64,000 nt of DNA from NCBI GenBank assembly GCA_963803735.1, contig CAWDNV010000010.1:744001-808000 (forward strand). Reading direction: 5' to 3'. Positions 8,095-17,220 of the stretch are shown piece after piece; positions within the stretch are counted from its first letter, which is position 1, and the number at the start of each line of letters is the position of its first letter. The notes under the pieces were generated by a model. It was given only the letters and a program-made list of their open reading frames with translations. It searched no databases and was not told where the DNA came from. A program made the translations under genes and the position numbers. This stretch comes from Palsa-189 sp963803735. GTDB taxonomy: Bacteria > Acidobacteriota > Terriglobia > Acidiferrales > UBA7541.

Positions 8095-8733
8095 GTGAGA
8101 TCAACGAGCGCGGTGATTGTGAATTTGACGGAAGAGACTTGGACTTTGCATCGCAGCTACGGCACTTACCGGGTGCGCGGCTGCGAGAGCGGTGAACCCT
8201 ATGCGCTCACGCGCGTCCAAGAACGCACGGCGTACATGGATATGGGCGATAAGCGTACCGTGGAAGTTCCGATTGCGGCCGATGAAATCGCGCAGGACCT
8301 CTGCCGCGAGATCAATTCCGATTGCGGTGAAGAAAGCTTCTTTGGAGTTTTCATGGCCGCGGGCGAGACGCCCAGCAGTGACGAGCTGCGCAGAGCGCGC
8401 GAGAAGCTTGCCGCGTTTTACCGCAGGCTCGTAGCTGGCGCCGACCGCGAATGGGAGCGCTCGCATTCTTATCTTTTCATCAACGACGTGGAGCGTCGCG
8501 CCGCTCATTATCTGGGGCTCGAGAAAGATTGGTTTTATCAAGCTCACGAAACGGTTGAATGCCCCGGTTGCGGAGAGAAGATCAGGCCGGGAGTCGCGGT
8601 CTGCAGGACCTGCGGGGCAATTCTCGATCACGGCAAAGCCGCCAGTCTGGGTCTGGCCTCGCCGAGACGCGTGACGCGGGGAGCGGTTGCGTCAAAATCA
8701 GGAAATCGGGCTGACGCAGTTCGGACCAACTGA
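8095..8733 (+). CDS. Phage protein with C-terminal zinc ribbon, function unknown
   Basis: A 212-residue protein starting at GTG with AAGAGGGGAG just upstream. The N-terminal half (VNLTEETWTLHRSYGTYRV, then ERTAYMDMGDKRTVEVPI) reads as beta strands. The middle is helical with ELRRAREKLAAFYRRLV. Near residues 165-190 it has CPGCGEKIRPGVAVCRTCGAI, a four-cysteine zinc ribbon with 13 residues between the CxxC pairs. I do not know the family. Position in the head region suggests a virion or assembly role; the zinc ribbon could also mean nucleic-acid contact. Confidence 0.55.
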   Translation: MRSTSAVIVNLTEETWTLHRSYGTYRVRGCESGEPYALTRVQERTAYMDMGDKRTVEVPIAADEIAQDLCREINSDCGEESFFGVFMAAGETPSSDELRRAREKLAAFYRRLVAGADREWERSHSYLFINDVERRAAHYLGLEKDWFYQAHETVECPGCGEKIRPGVAVCRTCGAILDHGKAASLGLASPRRVTRGAVASKSGNRADAVRTN

Positions 8734-8764
8734 GTCTCGATCGATTGGAACAATGGAGACGAAG

Positions 8765-11700
8765 ATGAAAGAGCGGGTGCGCAACTTCTTCATGCCGAAA
8801 AAAGGCCGTGATGGCTTTTTTGACGCGCGAAAGCTCCTGATGACTTGTTTAACGCCGCGAAGCTCATCCTGTTGGTGGACGTTCGCGGCGAGGATGACTT
8901 TCGCGCGAAGGCGCCTTTTTCGATTCGACAATCTCCGGCGCACGATAACCTTCCTGCTCTTTTGCTTTTGCAGTTCCGCATTGATGTACGCGCAGTCAGG
9001 GACGCTGGGGAGTATAAGTTCGCCGGTGGTGAATGCTTTCGGACGGCCGATGGCAGGCGTAGATGTGTCGATCTGCCAGCCGGTCGCCACGTCGGCGGCG
9101 CAGGTCATCAGCAATACCGCCGTGCTTACGATGGCCAGCAATCCCGTGACGGCGGGATTTGTGGCGGGCATGCAGGTGCAAGTTTCCGGGTTTTCGAGCG
9201 CCGATACTTATTTCAATGGCGGGACATTCACCAACGGCGCCGGAATCGCTGGCGGCTACACGATTTTGTCGGTGACTTCGACCACCATCACCTACGCACT
9301 TACACACGCAAATGCGACGGCTTCGAGTAATGGCACGGTGCTGCAGCAGGGCAATGCCACGACGGGTTGCTCCGGTCTATCGGCGGTTTACACAGATCCT
9401 GGAATGACGCAGCCGCTGGCGCAGCCGATCGTCACGGATGCCTACGGGAATTGGAACGCCTTCGCACAATCGGGGCAACTTTACTACGTGCAGTTTTATG
9501 GTACCGGCGTGACGACTTCGATGCGCTGGATCATGGTGAACGTCACCGCGAATGCCGCCGTGAAACCGCAAGCGAGCGATGCGGTGCAACATGTATCGCC
9601 GAATGGCAGCGACAGCAACGATGGCCTGAGCATAGGTACGGCAAAGTTGACGGTGCTCGGGGCTTACAACGGGCTGCCTTCTACGGGCGGAACGATTTAC
9701 GTAAGCGGATCCGGCGTGCAGTGCACACCAACGGCAGGACAGGGGTTGGGAATCGCGGGCAGCGGCGATCCCAACTACAGCTCGTTTCCCGCGGTACTCA
9801 GCAACGTGCAGTGGGTGAAGGCAAAAGCGAAATCAGTCAGTATCCAAGGATTAAGCGCGGGCACCGATCAGGGACAAAACGCAACCTATGGATGGGCCAC
9901 AAACATCAATTGCGGTAACGCGACGACTCCTGCCTTTTGGCTCTCCGGTGTTACAGCATTTGAGATCAGTCACATCATGGTTCGCTCCGCCAGCATCGGT
10001 GCGCGTGTTTCGATCGATTCCACTGGGGCACGCGGCAACGGTTCTAATCTTTCGACCAATATCCGTTTTGCCAATGACGATTTCTTTTCCGTAAGCGGCG
10101 GAGGGCCGGTGATCGATGGTGGTGGAGGACTGACCTGGTTCCGGGTGACTGACACGCTGCTCGAAAATGGCGCGGGACAAGCCGCCACCTCTAATAGTGC
10201 TTCAGGAGCTTATTTCAGCAACGGGAATGCCGCCAGCGCTCTGGGACTGATCTATTTCGATCATGTGTTTTTTACGGGCGGGGGTGGGGTACGCTTCGAC
10301 TCCTGCACATCTTCATCGGGCAGCTTCTATATGCAGCGGTCTTTGCTGGAGGGAGTCGGGAACAGCCAACCACTTTATGAAGTTGTTGGGGCTTGCGGCG
10401 GTGTCATCTCCAACATTGTCCTTGAGGGCGGTGCATCAGACACGGGCACTAATATCCCTGTGGTACGAGTGCCTGCAAACATCAATCCGTGCGCTACAAA
10501 CGTATCGGGAGCGAGCCAAACGGGTCTGCAGTATGCATGGTTGGAAGGGCCACTGACGATAGGCGCAGGTCAGTGCAGTCCTAACGCTTCCGGCGGAACA
10601 CCAACCTATGCTGAACTTACGCCCCTAGCTAATGTGATACCGGCTGCCAAATGGCAGCGCAATGGCCCATATGGAATCTCGATCAACGATGAGAGTTACC
10701 GGCGCTCTTTCTCGCCTACATTTGTGCGCTTTGCCAACCTTGCCGCGCAGAGTCCCGCGAGTTGGGCGGCCAACCTTGGAACCGGGAATTCGCTGACGCA
10801 GATTCAAGGCCCGGGCGATCCTTCAGGTGTAACCAACGCCGCTACTCTGAACTGCATTGCGAATGGAGGACAAGGCGGCTGCGATTACTACGCTTATAAC
10901 AACAACCTGACGCTTTCAGCCGGAGATTATATTTACGTTGGAGTCTGGGCGCAGCCGGCATCCACGACAGGATTTGCTGTTAATACTCTAGGTGTATTTG
11001 GAGCGCCAATTGGACTCGAACAAGTTAGCAACCCCTCAACGCTGCGCCTGATCGCCGCTGGGCCTAACTCTGGCGGTATTCAAAACGGGAACATTTTTAG
11101 CAATCCTTACTACCAGACGGATGGGAATTGGCAGTGGATTTGGGCCCTGGCGAAAGTTACCGCACCATCTGGCTCCCTCGCCACCTTTAAGGTTCACCTC
11201 GCTTTCCTAACTGGATTTCCGGTCAATTATTACGCGCCGATGTTCGTGCGCATTCCCGCTTCAAGCGTGGCCCTCGTAGCAGCACCGACATTTTCGAGCG
11301 CCTCGGAAACGGGCAACACCGTCACATTCACGACGACGACGGCGCACAACCTTTACGGCGCGATGCCGGTGGTTGTTTCGGGATGCAGCGTCGGTGGATA
11401 CAACGGCGAGTGGGTCGTCACCGGAACTCCGACCGCGACGACTTTCACGCTGTACAACCCAACGAGCGGCCTCGGCGCTCCGACCGGATGCGTCATCACG
11501 CCCGGGAATGATAGCGAAGTCGCGGATTGGGCGAACAACCTGACGCCTTATGGCGACAACTGCACGACGGGGACTCTGTGCGGGATCCGCGGCGTCACGG
11601 TTCCCAAGGTCGTCGCTACGGGGACGTCGACTCTGGGAAATTCGGCGATCGGAGCCGGCGCTTGCGCTGCAGTTGTGACGAGCAGCGCTACCGGAGTGGC

Positions 11701-11872
11701 CACCACGGACAGGATCGAATGGGCCTACGCGAGCGCTCCTGCAACCGCGGATGGACTGCTGACACTTAGCCCTTACGTGACGAGCGGAAATGTGAATTGG
11801 AAGCTTTGCAATCCTACGGCAAGTTCGCAGACGCCGGCAGGACTCGTGGTGAATTGGGAAGTTCTGCGCTGA
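8765..11872 (+). CDS. Large spike- or fibre-like phage protein with signal peptide and beta-helix region
   Basis: The ATG at 8765 is preceded by GGAG at 8756-8759, giving 1035 residues; the frame opens further upstream at 8687. Residues about 7-56 are encoded by a triple-nested family F element. A hydrophobic segment then follows (TFLLFCFCSSALMYAQS) that looks like a signal peptide with an AxA-like end. The mature part has VQHVSPNGSDSNDGLS...GGTIYVSGSG, typical of the first coils of pectate-lyase-like parallel beta helices in phage tailspikes, and a long Gly/Ser/Asn-rich region. Near the C-terminus is a TTTAHNLYGAMPVVVSG...TTFTLYN module. Likely receptor binding or polysaccharide recognition. 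A signal peptide on a virion protein is odd. Confidence 0.55.
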   Translation: MKERVRNFFMPKKGRDGFFDARKLLMTCLTPRSSSCWWTFAARMTFARRRLFRFDNLRRTITFLLFCFCSSALMYAQSGTLGSISSPVVNAFGRPMAGVDVSICQPVATSAAQVISNTAVLTMASNPVTAGFVAGMQVQVSGFSSADTYFNGGTFTNGAGIAGGYTILSVTSTTITYALTHANATASSNGTVLQQGNATTGCSGLSAVYTDPGMTQPLAQPIVTDAYGNWNAFAQSGQLYYVQFYGTGVTTSMRWIMVNVTANAAVKPQASDAVQHVSPNGSDSNDGLSIGTAKLTVLGAYNGLPSTGGTIYVSGSGVQCTPTAGQGLGIAGSGDPNYSSFPAVLSNVQWVKAKAKSVSIQGLSAGTDQGQNATYGWATNINCGNATTPAFWLSGVTAFEISHIMVRSASIGARVSIDSTGARGNGSNLSTNIRFANDDFFSVSGGGPVIDGGGGLTWFRVTDTLLENGAGQAATSNSASGAYFSNGNAASALGLIYFDHVFFTGGGGVRFDSCTSSSGSFYMQRSLLEGVGNSQPLYEVVGACGGVISNIVLEGGASDTGTNIPVVRVPANINPCATNVSGASQTGLQYAWLEGPLTIGAGQCSPNASGGTPTYAELTPLANVIPAAKWQRNGPYGISINDESYRRSFSPTFVRFANLAAQSPASWAANLGTGNSLTQIQGPGDPSGVTNAATLNCIANGGQGGCDYYAYNNNLTLSAGDYIYVGVWAQPASTTGFAVNTLGVFGAPIGLEQVSNPSTLRLIAAGPNSGGIQNGNIFSNPYYQTDGNWQWIWALAKVTAPSGSLATFKVHLAFLTGFPVNYYAPMFVRIPASSVALVAAPTFSSASETGNTVTFTTTTAHNLYGAMPVVVSGCSVGGYNGEWVVTGTPTATTFTLYNPTSGLGAPTGCVITPGNDSEVADWANNLTPYGDNCTTGTLCGIRGVTVPKVVATGTSTLGNSAIGAGACAAVVTSSATGVATTDRIEWAYASAPATADGLLTLSPYVTSGNVNWKLCNPTASSQTPAGLVVNWEVLR
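8784..8932. repeat. Triple-nested family F element in the 5' end of the spike gene
   Basis: The outer stem pairs GCCGAAAAAAGGC (8794-8806) with the GGCGCCTTTTTCG region near 8910-8922. Inside it, CGCGCGAAAG...CTTTCGCGCG forms a second stem. Inside that loop a third, complete copy is inserted (TTGTTTAACGCCGCGAA...CATCCTGTTGGTG...TTCGCGGCG). All three are translated in frame ahead of the signal peptide. Confidence 0.75.
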
Positions 11873-11917
11873 GCGGAACGAAAATCGTCCAAAGCGAACT
11901 GGAGAAGAAGCTGCTCA

Positions 11918-12154
11918 ATGTACGGTCTCGAATTATGGCTGAAGGGACTTGCGGCGGCGGCGATTGCCGGCGCGGCTAACGGCGTGATCACGGGCTTTGC
12001 CGCCGTGGGCATCGATCCGGCGCATTTCAATCTGCAAGCGGGTCTTAAGTCCACGCTGGCCATTGCGGGCGTGAGTGCGCTGATGAGCGGCATCATAGGC
12101 GTCGCGGCGTATTTGAAGCAGTCGCCGCTGCCGGCAAACGACTCGACGAAATAA
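11918..12154 (+). CDS. Holin-like small membrane protein
   Basis: A 78-residue protein with GGAGAAG 10 bases before ATG. It has two hydrophobic stretches: residues about 8-30 (GLAAAAIAGAANGVITGFAAVGI) and 46-66 (TLAIAGVSALMSGIIGVAAYL). A short polar loop with DPAHFN lies between them, and the tail is polar (KQSPLPANDSTK). Size and two-helix topology fit phage holins, which form the membrane lesion that releases endolysin. The lytic transglycosylase lies 9 kb downstream rather than adjacent, so the call is topological only. Confidence 0.5.
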   Translation: MYGLELWLKGLAAAAIAGAANGVITGFAAVGIDPAHFNLQAGLKSTLAIAGVSALMSGIIGVAAYLKQSPLPANDSTK

Positions 12155-12174
12155 AAAACCGCAGACCCACTCTT

Positions 12175-12373
12175 CAAGTACGGCGTTGTAGCGCCGTTCA
12201 GCCCGGCAATCTCTGAACAAAACGAATGCCGCCCTAAAGGGCGGCGCTACAGTTACCGCAACTTCGGGCGAGTTTTTTGCGCTCGCGGCGCGGACGCTGG
12301 GGCGCAACCAAAAAGCCAGGCGAAAACAGGTCCCTCGGCTAGCTCGCCTGCGGCCGGCTCCCTCGTGATGACA
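12175..12373. repeat. Family E and family B palindromic elements between phage genes
   Basis: A degenerate family E unit lies at about 12186-12210 and a clear one at 12224-12252 (AATGCCGCCC TAAA GGGCGGCGCTACAG). A family B element lies at 12326-12373 (GGTCCCTCGG to CCTCGTGATGACAAC). It ends just before the ribosome-binding site of the adaptor gene. Confidence 0.65.
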
Positions 12374-12401
12374 ACTGCGCTGAGATTTGGAGGAGCGAAA
12401 C

Positions 12402-13127
12402 ATGCCCATTGTTGGATCGACGGCTTACAACACGGCCTGGCAAATCACGTCGCTGGTGCGCTCGCTGCTGAACGATGCGGCGGGAAATCTTTTTACCGAC
12501 GCTGTTCTCATCCCCTATGCCAATTCGGCCTATCGCAAGGTGCAGCGCGCGCTGGCGAATATTCAATCGGCTAGCTTCCTGAGCGACGACGTGCTGCTGC
12601 TTGTTCCCGCAGTCACGGCCACGGATCCTTCAGTGCAAGTTTCGATCACGGATGCCACCGCGCCGCCGAACCAATTGCCGCCTAATTTGCTCGTGCCGCT
12701 GAAATTGTGGGAGCGGCGAAACGGTTCGTCCGACGATTTCGTGGAGATGACCGACCTGACCGATCACGGCGGGCTGCCGTCGCAACCGCAGGGCGCGAAT
12801 CTTCAATACTGGGAATGGCGCGCCGATGGCCTCTACTTCCTGGGGGCCACGCAGGATACGCAGGTCCGCCTGCGTTACGAGATGGCTTATCCGCCATTCG
12901 TTGACGGCACGAGCGCCGTGCTGATCCGCGACGCGATCGAGCCGATCGCGTTTTTCACCGCGGCGCTTGCCGCGGGCGCTCGCGGAGCGCCGCAAGCGGC
13001 GCGCTGGGATGATGCCGGAACGGATGCGCTGGAAGATTTGCTGCTGCGAGCGACGCATCGCGAGCAGCACACGGGGCGACGAAGACGGCCATATACCTGG
13101 CGACAGGGCTACGGCCCGATTGTGTAA
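12402..13127 (+). CDS. Phage head-tail adaptor-like protein
   Basis: A 241-residue protein with GGAGGA nine bases before ATG at 12402. The N-terminal part (WQITSLVRSLLNDAAGNLFTDAVLIPYANSAYRKVQRALAN) is helical and resembles adaptor proteins that dock under the portal in podoviruses (gp11/gp4-type). A strand-rich middle (LYFLGATQDTQVRLRYEMAYPPF) and a basic helical C-terminus with RREQHTGRRRRPYTWR-like composition follow. The next gene but one is the large stopper or tail-tube-like protein. The call is made by pattern and order; the exact family is not certain. Confidence 0.55.
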   Translation: MPIVGSTAYNTAWQITSLVRSLLNDAAGNLFTDAVLIPYANSAYRKVQRALANIQSASFLSDDVLLLVPAVTATDPSVQVSITDATAPPNQLPPNLLVPLKLWERRNGSSDDFVEMTDLTDHGGLPSQPQGANLQYWEWRADGLYFLGATQDTQVRLRYEMAYPPFVDGTSAVLIRDAIEPIAFFTAALAAGARGAPQAARWDDAGTDALEDLLLRATHREQHTGRRRRPYTWRQGYGPIV

Positions 13128-13165
13128 ACCTTCAGGCGACCTGCTGTTGTTTTTGTCGATGAAAA

Positions 13166-13252
13166 AGCAGATCCCTCGGCCCGAACGCGGGGCCTCGGGA
13201 TGACAGCGCAGGCTGCCGCATCAGCGGCACGCGGATTCCTCGGAATGACAAC
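13166..13252. repeat. Family B elements between adaptor and small virion gene
   Basis: A complete family B copy (GCAGATCCCTCG to CCTCGGGATGACAGC) at 13166-13206, then the right half of another (GGATTCCTCGGAATGACAAC) at 13228-13252. Confidence 0.65.
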
Positions 13253-13282
13253 TTTTCGCTACGAAAACGGGAGGGAAGGGAA

Positions 13283-13627
13283 ATGGCTATTGCGATCGCG
13301 ATTACGGATATAGATTCCGGGGAAGACAACCTGTACGTGTTTGGCCTGCTGACCGCATCCGGTAACTATGCGACAGGCGGCGACACGCTGGATTTCACCA
13401 CCGTGGCGAGTCAAATTGGCGCCAGCCAGGCGCCGCTGCAAGTGTGGGTGGGCGGTGCGACCGGCGACAATTACGGTTTCGTCCGGGCCGCTTCGCCGAC
13501 GCTTGCCAACGGAAAAATCAAGATCAACACGGCGTCCAATACGGAGCTCGGTGCAGGGGCATATCCGGCTCGCATCAGCGGCGACGCAAACATTCAGATC
13601 GAAGCCGTTTTCAGCAAATTGATTTAG
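13283..13627 (+). CDS. Small phage structural protein, function unknown
   Basis: A 114-residue protein with GGGAGGGAAGGG upstream of ATG. It is almost all beta-strand in character (AIAIAITDIDSGEDNLYVFGLLTASGNYATGGDTLDF), Gly/Ala/Thr rich, with no cysteine. This size and composition is common for capsid decoration or tail-associated proteins, but I do not recognise the family. It is flanked by element-filled gaps on both sides. Confidence 0.5.
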   Translation: MAIAIAITDIDSGEDNLYVFGLLTASGNYATGGDTLDFTTVASQIGASQAPLQVWVGGATGDNYGFVRAASPTLANGKIKINTASNTELGAGAYPARISGDANIQIEAVFSKLI

Positions 13628-13658
13628 CGCGGTGATTGTTGTGCGCTCGCGGGAAATG

Positions 13659-13751
13659 AAGAGAGATTCTTCGACTTCGCGTCCCGACGGAAATCGTGAC
13701 GACACGATTTCCGGGAGCAAAAGGCTCGGGACGCTTCGCTCAGAATGACAA
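13659..13751. repeat. Family A element, long form
   Basis: GAGAGATTCTTCG and CTCAGAATGACAAC arms. The core holds CGTCCCGA/TCGGGACG and a nested GGAAATCGTG/CACGATTTCC stem. A near-identical copy lies at 33584-33675 and a diverged one at 52308-52397. Confidence 0.8.
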
Positions 13752-13772
13752 CCTAACTTGTGTGGGTTCTAT

Positions 13773-16508
13773 ATGAGTGTGTTGGGCACAACGGATGCGC
13801 CGCTGGATATATTTGGCGGGTTGGTGACGGACGTGGCTCCGGCGGATTTGCCTGCCGGGGCTTCGCCGGATTGCGCCGACGTCGCTTTTGTGCCGGGCGC
13901 AGTGAAGACGCGGCCAGGGCTGCTCTCGGTGTTCGCCGCAATTTCCGGCAATCCCACGATCAACTACGTCAAGACGTTCATTCAGCCGAATCTGGCCGAA
14001 ACGATGCTCGCGCTCGATTCGGCCGGATTGCTGTGGGGCGAATTCACCCCGGGCACGCTGACGCAAATCAATAGCGGCCCGGGCGGAAAATTCATCGCGC
14101 CAAATTGCCGCGCCAAATCCACCACGCTTTTCGGCCGCGAGTACATCGCGTTTCATGACGGAAAATTCGGCATCGATATCCCGCGGCAATATGACGGCAC
14201 GAATTTCGATCGCGTGAGCCAGGTGGGACCGGGCGCGGGTCCGGTGAGCGCATTCGATGCGCCAGCGGAGCCTGTTTACACCGTGGGCAATTCACCGACG
14301 GGAGCGGTGCGTAACAACAATGCCGTCACGATCACAACCACTTCGGCGCACAATCTGTATCCGGGGGCGTCGGTTCTGATTGGCGGCGTCGTGGACACTT
14401 CGTTCAACGGCACTTTCGTCGTGCAGTCCGTGCCTTCGCCGACAACGCTAACGTACCAGCAGCTTGGCGCCGGAAGCAATTCTGGCGGCAGTTCCGGAAG
14501 CGCTACGGCGACGTTGGCCCCTCAGCTTTCGGTCGGCGTGCATCAGGTCTGCGTTCTCTTTAAGACGCGGCAGGGCTATTTGACGCAGCCGTCGCCGCCG
14601 GTGACCTGGACCGCCTCTGGCGGGCGGCGTGTGCAATTGATTGGTATTCCGCTGCCCCTGAATGACGCGAACGTGACCGCGCGTATTCTGGTGTTCACTC
14701 CTGCCGGCGGGGGATCCTTTTACTACACCAGCGGATTCCAGAATTCGCCGCAGATGATCATTCCGGATACCACCACCACGACTGTAACGCTGGATTTCTC
14801 CGATACCGCCTTGCTGGCCGGCACGCTGGCCGATCCGCTATTTCGTCTGGTGGAACTGGGCGAATGCGCGGGCGTCATCGGTTACGCTTCGCGGCTTTTC
14901 TGGTGGGGCGAGCGCAACAAGGTCGACAATTTCGAGAATCTCAGCTTCGATGGCGGATTCGTGAGCAGTGGAGTTGGCGTGCGGCCCCCGCTGGGCTGGA
15001 CTTCAGACAATACTTACGGTGGGGCGGGAGGCAGCGCCTTCAGCCCCCTGTGGGGCGGCGCGTGGGAGATCGCTGGCGATAATGTCGCCAACGATAAGGG
15101 CATGATCACGCAGCCGGCGCGCGTGGATTCGAGTGGCGTGCCCATTATTTCGCCGAACACAGCGTATTCAGTGCGCTTTCGCGCGATGAATGATCCCGCC
15201 AGCTCGGCGCCGAGTTCGGGCAATCTGCACATTCATCTTTACAGCGCTTCGCAAAGCCTCGACGTGGGTCTCGACGTGGCGGCTACGTCGCTGACCACCA
15301 AATTGCAGGAATTCGCGGGCGTGCTCACCACCGGGATTTTCTCGCCGGTGCCTGCCGATTTGCTGCTGCGCGTTTATGCCGACGGACTCAGCCTGAATTG
15401 CGGCGTGATTTTCGACAACATCGAAATTTATCCGACCACGCAGCCATATAACTCCAGCATCGTGCGCGCCAGCCGCGCCGATGATCCGGAAAGCTACGAT
15501 GGCGTCGATGGGCTGCTCTCAGTTGCCGAAAATAACGGCCAGGCCGTGCGGGCCGCATTTGTGTTGCGCGATCAGCTGTATTTCGTGAAGGAACATTCCA
15601 TCTACTCCACGCGCGACGATGGCGTCAATGAGCCGGCCGATTGGACGTTGAGCGAAGTGTCGAACATCGTGGGAACGCCGTCGGTGGATGGCGTGGATAC
15701 CGGCGAAGACTGGGCGGTGATCGCCGATCGCGCGGGCCTTTTTATTTTTGACGGCGGCGAACCGGTGAAAATATCGCAGGAAATTCAACCGCTCTGGGAC
15801 ACCATAAACTGGCAATACGGCCACACGCTGTGGGTGCGCGTGGATACGCGCGCCAAGCGCATTCTGATTGGCGTGCCGATCGCGCCGGCCACGCAGCCGA
15901 ACCGGGTGCTGGTGCTCGACTACCGGAGTCTTTCGAGTGCCGCTGAGATTGCTACGTATGCCTCGGTGCACAGCAGCTCCATGACCGGGCGGATGATCTC
16001 CGTCGCGCGCGCGCGTAAGTGGGCGCCGTGGAACATTGCCGCCAATTCTGCCGCGCTTATCGAGCGCAGCGACGGCACAGCGCAGTTCTTTATCGGCAAT
16101 GGCGCAGGCACCGGAAAGATTTATCAGCTGAGCGACACGCAATTTTACGATGATGGCGGGGCCATCGCGAGTTACTACACCACGTATTTCTTTCCCAGCG
16201 CGGATCAGGAAGGCGAACTCGGCGTGCGAGCGCATCGCAAGCTTTTTTCGTATTTGACCTGCTATGCCGAAGGGGCAGGGAACTTGAATCTGACTTCGTT
16301 CGCGGACAACGAGAGCTTTCCCGCGGCGCTGCCTTCGCTGGCGCTGAGTTCCCCGGGAAGCAAGGACCTGGAGCTCTCTATAAACTTGCACGCCGAACGA
16401 ACCGCGTTTCAGGTGGGCACCAACCAGGCCGGCTCGTGGTTCCGGTTGTCGCGACTGGTCGCTTCGCTTGCGCCGGATCCATGGTCGCCAGTGCGCGGCG
16501 GAAATTAG
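13773..16508 (+). CDS. Large stopper / tail-tube-like phage protein
   Basis: A 911-residue protein starting at ATG 13773 (no strong ribosome-binding site; an in-frame TTG lies 15 bases upstream). The N-terminus PLDIFGGLVTDVAPADLPAGASPDCADVAFVPGAVKTRPGL matches the opening of podoviral tail-tubular-B or stopper-like proteins, in which a stretch of defined values ends in a (K/R)TRPG motif. Residues about 165-240 hold a TTTSAHNLYPGASVLIGG...TLTYQ module also present in the spike-like protein. The rest is beta rich, ending in a strand-rich region with NQAGSWFRLSRLV. It overlaps nothing and is followed after one base by the next gene. Confidence 0.6.
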   Translation: MSVLGTTDAPLDIFGGLVTDVAPADLPAGASPDCADVAFVPGAVKTRPGLLSVFAAISGNPTINYVKTFIQPNLAETMLALDSAGLLWGEFTPGTLTQINSGPGGKFIAPNCRAKSTTLFGREYIAFHDGKFGIDIPRQYDGTNFDRVSQVGPGAGPVSAFDAPAEPVYTVGNSPTGAVRNNNAVTITTTSAHNLYPGASVLIGGVVDTSFNGTFVVQSVPSPTTLTYQQLGAGSNSGGSSGSATATLAPQLSVGVHQVCVLFKTRQGYLTQPSPPVTWTASGGRRVQLIGIPLPLNDANVTARILVFTPAGGGSFYYTSGFQNSPQMIIPDTTTTTVTLDFSDTALLAGTLADPLFRLVELGECAGVIGYASRLFWWGERNKVDNFENLSFDGGFVSSGVGVRPPLGWTSDNTYGGAGGSAFSPLWGGAWEIAGDNVANDKGMITQPARVDSSGVPIISPNTAYSVRFRAMNDPASSAPSSGNLHIHLYSASQSLDVGLDVAATSLTTKLQEFAGVLTTGIFSPVPADLLLRVYADGLSLNCGVIFDNIEIYPTTQPYNSSIVRASRADDPESYDGVDGLLSVAENNGQAVRAAFVLRDQLYFVKEHSIYSTRDDGVNEPADWTLSEVSNIVGTPSVDGVDTGEDWAVIADRAGLFIFDGGEPVKISQEIQPLWDTINWQYGHTLWVRVDTRAKRILIGVPIAPATQPNRVLVLDYRSLSSAAEIATYASVHSSSMTGRMISVARARKWAPWNIAANSAALIERSDGTAQFFIGNGAGTGKIYQLSDTQFYDDGGAIASYYTTYFFPSADQEGELGVRAHRKLFSYLTCYAEGAGNLNLTSFADNESFPAALPSLALSSPGSKDLELSINLHAERTAFQVGTNQAGSWFRLSRLVASLAPDPWSPVRGGN

Positions 16509-16509
16509 C

Positions 16510-17043
16510 ATGTTGAATATTCCGCAGCTCGCGCAGGTGAAGGCGCGCGATCCGTATGTCTACGAATCGCTGCAGCAAATCGTGAACGCCATCAATGCGC
16601 TCGGGCGCGCCACAGGAGTCGATCCTTCGGGATCGATTGCACAGCCAGACAGGATCGGCGGGATCTCAGTGCTCGCGGCGAATGGGATTTTCGATATCGC
16701 CATCACCGATAATTCCGCCGTGCACCGTGGGATTTATTATTTCGCGGAATCCGATACGTCCCCGAATTTCACCGCGCCGCGCGTCTGGTTCATGGGCTCG
16801 TCGCGCAACCTGCGCGTCGCGCTCGGGAACCTGACTCTTTACTGGCGCGGCTATAGCCAGTACATCGGCTCGGCGCCGTCAGCGCCGGTCACATTTGGCT
16901 CGCCGCCCACGGCGCTTGTGGGCGGCGGATCTGCTGGTCCGGCGCTGCAGCCTTCTGCGGGGAGCGGCACCGCGACGGGGCAGCAAGGCGGCAGCGGATT
17001 CGGCACCGCGCTCACGCTGGTGACGAACGCCACGACGGTATAG
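16510..17043 (+). CDS. Small phage tail protein, function unknown
   Basis: ATG at 16510 lies one base after the stop of the previous gene, indicating translational coupling; 177 residues. The N-terminus (MLNIPQLAQVKARDPYVYESLQQIVNAINALGRATGV) is helical. The middle has IAITDNSAVHRGIYYFAESDTSPNF, strand rich. The C-terminal 50 residues are Gly/Ser/Pro rich (GGSAGPALQPSAGSGTATG). This helix-then-strand layout is common in short tail-fibre or baseplate-type proteins. Function is not established. Confidence 0.5.
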   Translation: MLNIPQLAQVKARDPYVYESLQQIVNAINALGRATGVDPSGSIAQPDRIGGISVLAANGIFDIAITDNSAVHRGIYYFAESDTSPNFTAPRVWFMGSSRNLRVALGNLTLYWRGYSQYIGSAPSAPVTFGSPPTALVGGGSAGPALQPSAGSGTATGQQGGSGFGTALTLVTNATTV

Positions 17044-17220
17044 CCAGCACAAGTAAGGGCTCTCATTCTCCCTGTGTTCTCAGTACATCCGCGGTCTCCG
17101 TATGAGTTTCAGATTGAGCCCTATCGCGAGGCCGGGAAGGATTTAACATAGAGGTGAGTGAGGCACAGAGCGCACAGAGAAGCCAACCTGTCATTGCGAG
17201 TCATTTACGGCTAAAAATTG

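Noticed and set aside
15519..16511. 330-codon minus-strand frame opposite the stopper-like gene
   Set aside because: Basic, low-information composition and no ribosome-binding site; shadow of the plus-strand virion gene.
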